From Clostridiaceae bacterium (GTDB lineage: Bacteria > Bacillota > Clostridia > Oscillospirales > Acutalibacteraceae): DNA of 41,762 bases. The translations under genes and the position numbers were made by a program. Below are positions 39,101 to 41,762 of the stretch, piece after piece. The DNA lies in contig CAJGBV010000017.1 in the NCBI GenBank assembly GCA_904501755.1, forward strand, positions 1-41,762, written 5' to 3'. The notes under the pieces are model-generated. The model had not been told where the DNA came from and ran no database searches. It saw nothing but the letters and a program-made list of their open reading frames with translations. Numbering within the stretch: the first letter of the stretch is position 1; each line of letters begins with the position of its first letter.

Positions 39101-41135
39101 AAATCCTATTAAGGATGGCGCCGTTTACCGCGTTTCCTATTACTATATGGCAACTAAGGATACCAATGTTGATGTTACTATTACTCCCATTGTAGGTGGC
39201 TCTAACATCTGGTGGTCTTCTGTTCGTAAGAAATTTGACGGTCTTGCAACCACCATTAAAAAGGGCGGCTGTGAGTGGACCAAGGCAGAGTTCTATATCT
39301 CTGTTAATGTTCTTAAAAGCGGTACTCTTGTGGGCGATAGACTCTATCTTATCCTTAACACTGTCAATAATAATATTACCAACTATACAGATGTTCGTAT
39401 AGATAATGTATCCATTGAGCTTGTTACAGCTCCCTATATCTTCTTCGAGCCTAACAACAGCGAGCCTAGCACTATTGTAAGAGGTGAGGTAGGGGACAAG
39501 ATAACTTATCCTGCTACACCTGAGCGTGTTGGTTATGAATTTGACGGTTGGTACTCTGATGTTGACTGTACCGTTCCCTTTACTCTCACTCACCTTGCTG
39601 CCGATACAGCAATAACTGCTTATGCAAAGTGGAATCTATCTGACCTGGCTGTTTACTCTTATGAGAAGTTCAGTCTTGTTAACGGAGGAAACTGGTTCAT
39701 AGGCGATGCTGAGGTTCTTGATTTTGCCAAGGCAAAAAGCGGTAAGAAGGCAGTTCTCTTTGACAGAACAAAGGAACATAATAACGGTGCCTCCTTTATT
39801 GCTGTTGCACAGGGAAGAGATTTGTTTACAATTGACCCGACTAAGCAGTATATAGTAACAGTTTACTATTATGTAGAGTCTGCACCTTCGGGCTCGCTGA
39901 ATCTTAGTTTTGTTGGTGCAGGCCTTAATAATGCCTGGACAGGAATTAATGCTAAGACTTATGTAGGTGCTTCCGTTGGTATAACCGCATCTGCAGCAAA
40001 ACAGAATATAGGTCAGTGGATGAGCAAGACCTTTGTTCTTGACACAAGTATTATTAAAGATTCCTATAAAAATTACACTCAGCTTTTCCTTGTTGTAAAG
40101 GGTGCAGACCAATGGAAAGTATGGTTTGACGATATTACAATAAGAACTGTTCCTGAGGGTATGAGCGCTGTTTCGGTTGAAAACGGCGGTTGTGACAGCG
40201 TACCTACTTCCATTGTAGGTAAACCCGGCACCTCCTTTGCAAGCAAGCTTCCCGAAAATCCCGAGGTGGAGGGAATGTTCTTCAGCGGTTATTTCACAAA
40301 GGAACTTGACGGAACCTATACCAAGCTCGAAAGAGAAGCAATGGTATTCGCGGATGCTCCTTTTGCAATATATGCACGTTTCCTCGATTACAAGGTAGTC
40401 GAAAGCTTTGATAACGGTAATTATCTGTCCCTTGTGGAAAACTATAAGAATTCATATACCCTTTATGACTTCGACTATGAGATTTATGATGGCTCTCTTG
40501 AGGGCAATTCTATGAACAATGTTACAAGCGGTAACTACAGTCTGCACCGCAAGGGTAACACAATGTACTTTGAAAATGCTGTAATTCTCACTCTCGGCAA
40601 TCAGATTGCCGCTTCTCAGAAGTATACCGTTTCCTTTAAGGTTAAGCTTGGAAAACACTATCATACCGATGGTGCAATTAAGGTTGTATCAGGCAGAAGC
40701 AGTCGATACGCCTGGACAACAACAGGTGACTATTATCCCGTTGTTTCTATTAAGGAACTGCTTGACGGAGAGTGGCATGAGGTAAGCTATACCTTCAACT
40801 CGGTTGAGGCTTTTGCTTGTGTTCAGACTCCGGGTTATGTAGAGCTGTTTATGGATGACTTTACATTCTCTATTGCTGATGAATCTGTTCCGCTTTCTAC
40901 TCCTATTGCTTTCACCGAATATGTTCCCGTTAAACGCGACGAAAAGGGCAACATTATTGAGAAGGATGATACAGCAGTAGATATTACAAGTATAATTGAC
41001 GTATCGTTGTATCTTGATAATAACGGCTCAATGCTCTGGATAATTATCGGCATTGCAGGTGGCGTGATTATACTTGCCGCTGCAGCAGTTGTTACAATTA
41101 TCCTTGTGAAAAAGAAGAAAAAGGCTAAGGCATAA
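36198..41135 (+). CDS. giant membrane-anchored surface protein, copy 2
   Basis: 1645 aa, the same architecture as copy 1 module for module. Signal peptide about 1-36. CBM-like modules start at about residues 37, 400, 663, 904, 1151 and 1399. InlB-type repeats lie at about 256, 328, 588, 835, 1080 and 1320 (for example PERVGYEFDGWYSDVDCTVP). A C-terminal helix lies at about 1612-1634 with a KKKKKAKA tail, and no sorting motif. Identity to copy 1 is highest in the second InlB repeat (KWFMGWYTTE) and the C-terminal module (ITSIID and the TEYVPV region), and lower in the middle CBM-like modules, as expected if ligand-binding faces have diverged. AAAAGGAG precedes the ATG. The second GH16-type gene follows after 16 nt. 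Confidence 0.9.
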   Translation: MQNNKNKLLSRVLGIFCALTMFVSALYVPVVFNASAANPLDVVEDEVTLFTFDDTLGSSNSDANKTEFQNTGVGFVGWGIYTDAAVDNSSNKVLVSTRTQTQTWATSGAIRLNKKVGNEYKTYNLAPNTTYIVTMDVRCVSSSVFTDDAKTPYECYVSLGYGAKFTTNDTNYCSTIGTSLVKIISTKAESGAYTVASQEGTQTFACGKEWQKFTYQFTTPADFKGADTALALYGTARTGFRAEIDNLSVTKLADTTGVIVLIDEYSGTTEIVKGEIGTEYTLPDVSDKAQQADHIFSGWFLDKERTQAVEKVAFAKTKTVVYTGWKAPVTLTFKNTLDNTETVLDGMAGEPFEYPADPVDSEGKKWFMGWYTTEGYTEEHTSGKFGFASATLYSFWKSEVPGINQDFENYTKNEYTVKTEASGNKTKSNNLYFALPMSKQSEVTASADSNYAVKFDWDAQMVSDKDDINAYNAAGRYYEFDNFIWLGNGLENNTRYTVTFKVKVEKVGSKLDFYMLSAGSDNAWANYVRYQSGYKTYEQSEEWQEVSFAFTTNYKSASATTMYLGVRMENNVDTVLYFDDIEIKAVVQPYESLVTVVTGINGQQDIDLVGRRGDTVTLPTLTHPQGAEFKGWYADASYKTPVETVIFGRNSTTIYARWGSAPITFKDYPYNTTPGNNFGKLLSVENSAGVGNGDDYALRWTLIGDMPSAYNNGELYYKRAGQRDHIATIGKVKSGSVYRVSFDYKSDSDCIDGYNIRLVTSIDSNIWGGSWNAQTPMLKVAADDNDWQKYTFIFTADIVGSGTTLYIEFTSSNATQKTYVNALVDNILVEELAGDIVYFHTGNDVILDDAIEAKAGEPLTLPKSFTETNSVIAGLYLDEALTVPFTSDVVPQGITHLYVKWKAIVEDYKKFKVDSGEFYSVLKGEGVGYNDDAALRWVLDGPKTYYMGDTLVTHASRGTQYDHITPIQNPIKDGAVYRVSYYYMATKDTNVDVTITPIVGGSNIWWSSVRKKFDGLATTIKKGGCEWTKAEFYISVNVLKSGTLVGDRLYLILNTVNNNITNYTDVRIDNVSIELVTAPYIFFEPNNSEPSTIVRGEVGDKITYPATPERVGYEFDGWYSDVDCTVPFTLTHLAADTAITAYAKWNLSDLAVYSYEKFSLVNGGNWFIGDAEVLDFAKAKSGKKAVLFDRTKEHNNGASFIAVAQGRDLFTIDPTKQYIVTVYYYVESAPSGSLNLSFVGAGLNNAWTGINAKTYVGASVGITASAAKQNIGQWMSKTFVLDTSIIKDSYKNYTQLFLVVKGADQWKVWFDDITIRTVPEGMSAVSVENGGCDSVPTSIVGKPGTSFASKLPENPEVEGMFFSGYFTKELDGTYTKLEREAMVFADAPFAIYARFLDYKVVESFDNGNYLSLVENYKNSYTLYDFDYEIYDGSLEGNSMNNVTSGNYSLHRKGNTMYFENAVILTLGNQIAASQKYTVSFKVKLGKHYHTDGAIKVVSGRSSRYAWTTTGDYYPVVSIKELLDGEWHEVSYTFNSVEAFACVQTPGYVELFMDDFTFSIADESVPLSTPIAFTEYVPVKRDEKGNIIEKDDTAVDITSIIDVSLYLDNNGSMLWIIIGIAGGVIILAAAAVVTIILVKKKKKAKA

Positions 41136-41151
41136 AAGGAGGGTGACTATA

Positions 41152-41762
41152 ATGAATATTAAGAAAATTATTGCTATTATATTATCTGTGCTTATGGTTG
41201 CCTCTCTGGCTGCCTGTGCAGGTACAAATGCTGCTCCCGTTGCTTCGGGCGTAAATGAGGATGGACGTTTTGTTTACACCGTTGTTCGTTCGGGCGAAAA
41301 GACCATCCCTGTAGTAGAGGATGCCGCAAAGGCTGTACGTGCCGCTATAAAAGATAACTTTGACGTGGGCGTTACCATTACTAAGGATACAGCTTATGAG
41401 GATTTTGAGGGCAATCTCGAAATCCTTGTAGGCGATACAAAAAGAAAAGAATCTGCTGAAGCCAAGCAGAGAATTCTCGATAACCGTGAAAACAGTGCTT
41501 CTGACTTTATCGTTGCAGTAATTGGGAATAAAATCTGCATCACTGCAACCAAGGATGAAATGGTGGCTGTTGCGGCAAACTGGTTTGTTGATACCTTCTG
41601 TGATGACCTTGAAGCATGGGCGCTTCTTAAGGAGGGCTATCAGTTTATCTATGCTCCCTCTGCTAACACAATTAAAAACAATGTAAACGGCACAAACCTT
41701 GGTCTGTTTACCTTTGTTCAGCCTCTTTCCACCTCTCTTATGGTAGGTATGGGTGTTGACGA
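41152..41762 (+). CDS. GH16-associated lipoprotein, copy 2 (5' part, runs off the window)
   Basis: 203 codons are visible, with no stop before the right edge. MNIKKIIAIILSVLMVASLA then AC gives a lipobox matching copy 1 (33515). The following domain (GRFVYTVVRSGEKTIPVVED; LEILVGDTKRKES; DFIVAVIGNKICITATKDE) is clearly paralogous to its N-terminal helper domain. A strong AAAGGAGGGTG site precedes the ATG, 16 nt after the surface-protein stop. A GH16 catalytic domain is expected downstream but cannot be seen. Confidence 0.88.
   Translation, partial: MNIKKIIAIILSVLMVASLAACAGTNAAPVASGVNEDGRFVYTVVRSGEKTIPVVEDAAKAVRAAIKDNFDVGVTITKDTAYEDFEGNLEILVGDTKRKESAEAKQRILDNRENSASDFIVAVIGNKICITATKDEMVAVAANWFVDTFCDDLEAWALLKEGYQFIYAPSANTIKNNVNGTNLGLFTFVQPLSTSLMVGMGVD

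Noticed and set aside
1..41762. tRNA or rRNA genes
   Set aside because: No cloverleaf with a GGTTCGAATCC-type T-arm and no rRNA-like stretch was found on either strand by eye.

Overview
The window looks like chromosome from a low-GC Gram-positive anaerobe of class Clostridia, probably a gut or rumen Oscillospiraceae/Ruminococcaceae-like bacterium. This is inferred from AGGAGG-type ribosome binding sites, near-consensus TTGACA-17-TATAAT promoters, lipobox lipoproteins, an LTA-synthase-family enzyme, MurNAc-free surface anchoring, and dispersed repeats typical of gut Clostridia. No species can be named from sequence reading alone.

Layout. (1) 1-7500: the extreme left edge holds the first 23 codons of a REP-associated tyrosine transposase (minus strand), behind two tandem 24-bp REP-like units. 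Next, on the minus strand, come a 204-aa membrane protein and a 2164-aa secreted RHS-repeat protein, a possible polymorphic toxin/immunity pair. (2) 7494-10299: a divergent regulatory module. An XRE repressor and an ImmA/IrrE metalloprotease (minus) face a zinc-ribbon protein, a sigma-region-4-like protein and a Y-family DNA polymerase (plus). Two strong face-to-face promoters share two ACGGAATTCCGT-type palindromes. This reads as a LexA-independent damage-response cassette. (3) 10330-10743: RuvX. (4) 10919-15313 (minus): a phosphocholine operon with a winged-helix/LicC/LicA fusion, a 31-aa membrane peptide, a sodium:solute symporter and LicD. (5) 15593-20451 (plus): an envelope operon with an MdoB/LtaS-type phosphoglycerol transferase, a lipoprotein serpin, a single-pass membrane protein and a CapA-family protein. 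(6) 20599-23784 (minus): citrate synthase and an ABC exporter half-transporter. (7) 23901-25121: TyrS, then a short possible gene remnant. (8) 25570-41762 (plus): two paralogous solute-binding lipoproteins, then two tandem copies of a pair made of a giant membrane-anchored protein (alternating carbohydrate-binding-like and InlB-type repeats) and a GH16 lipoprotein. The second GH16 lipoprotein runs off the right edge.

The 816-bp gap between the two surface-protein/GH16 pairs hides a compact type I toxin-antitoxin-like locus: a 23-aa hydrophobic peptide on the minus strand faces a short promoter-terminator RNA on the plus strand. The two RNAs converge on a shared terminator stem. The same gap carries dispersed hairpin repeats. 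Telomere-like TAGGGA(C/T) heptads follow terminators at three places in the window.

Working together (inference): regions 4 and 5 build and decorate the cell envelope, with glycerophosphate polymer synthesis beside choline uptake, activation and transfer. Region 8 is a beta-glucan capture and degradation surface, with binding scaffolds, tethered endo-glucanases and oligosaccharide-binding lipoproteins. Regions 1, 2 and the small TA locus are accessory defence, competition or stress modules.
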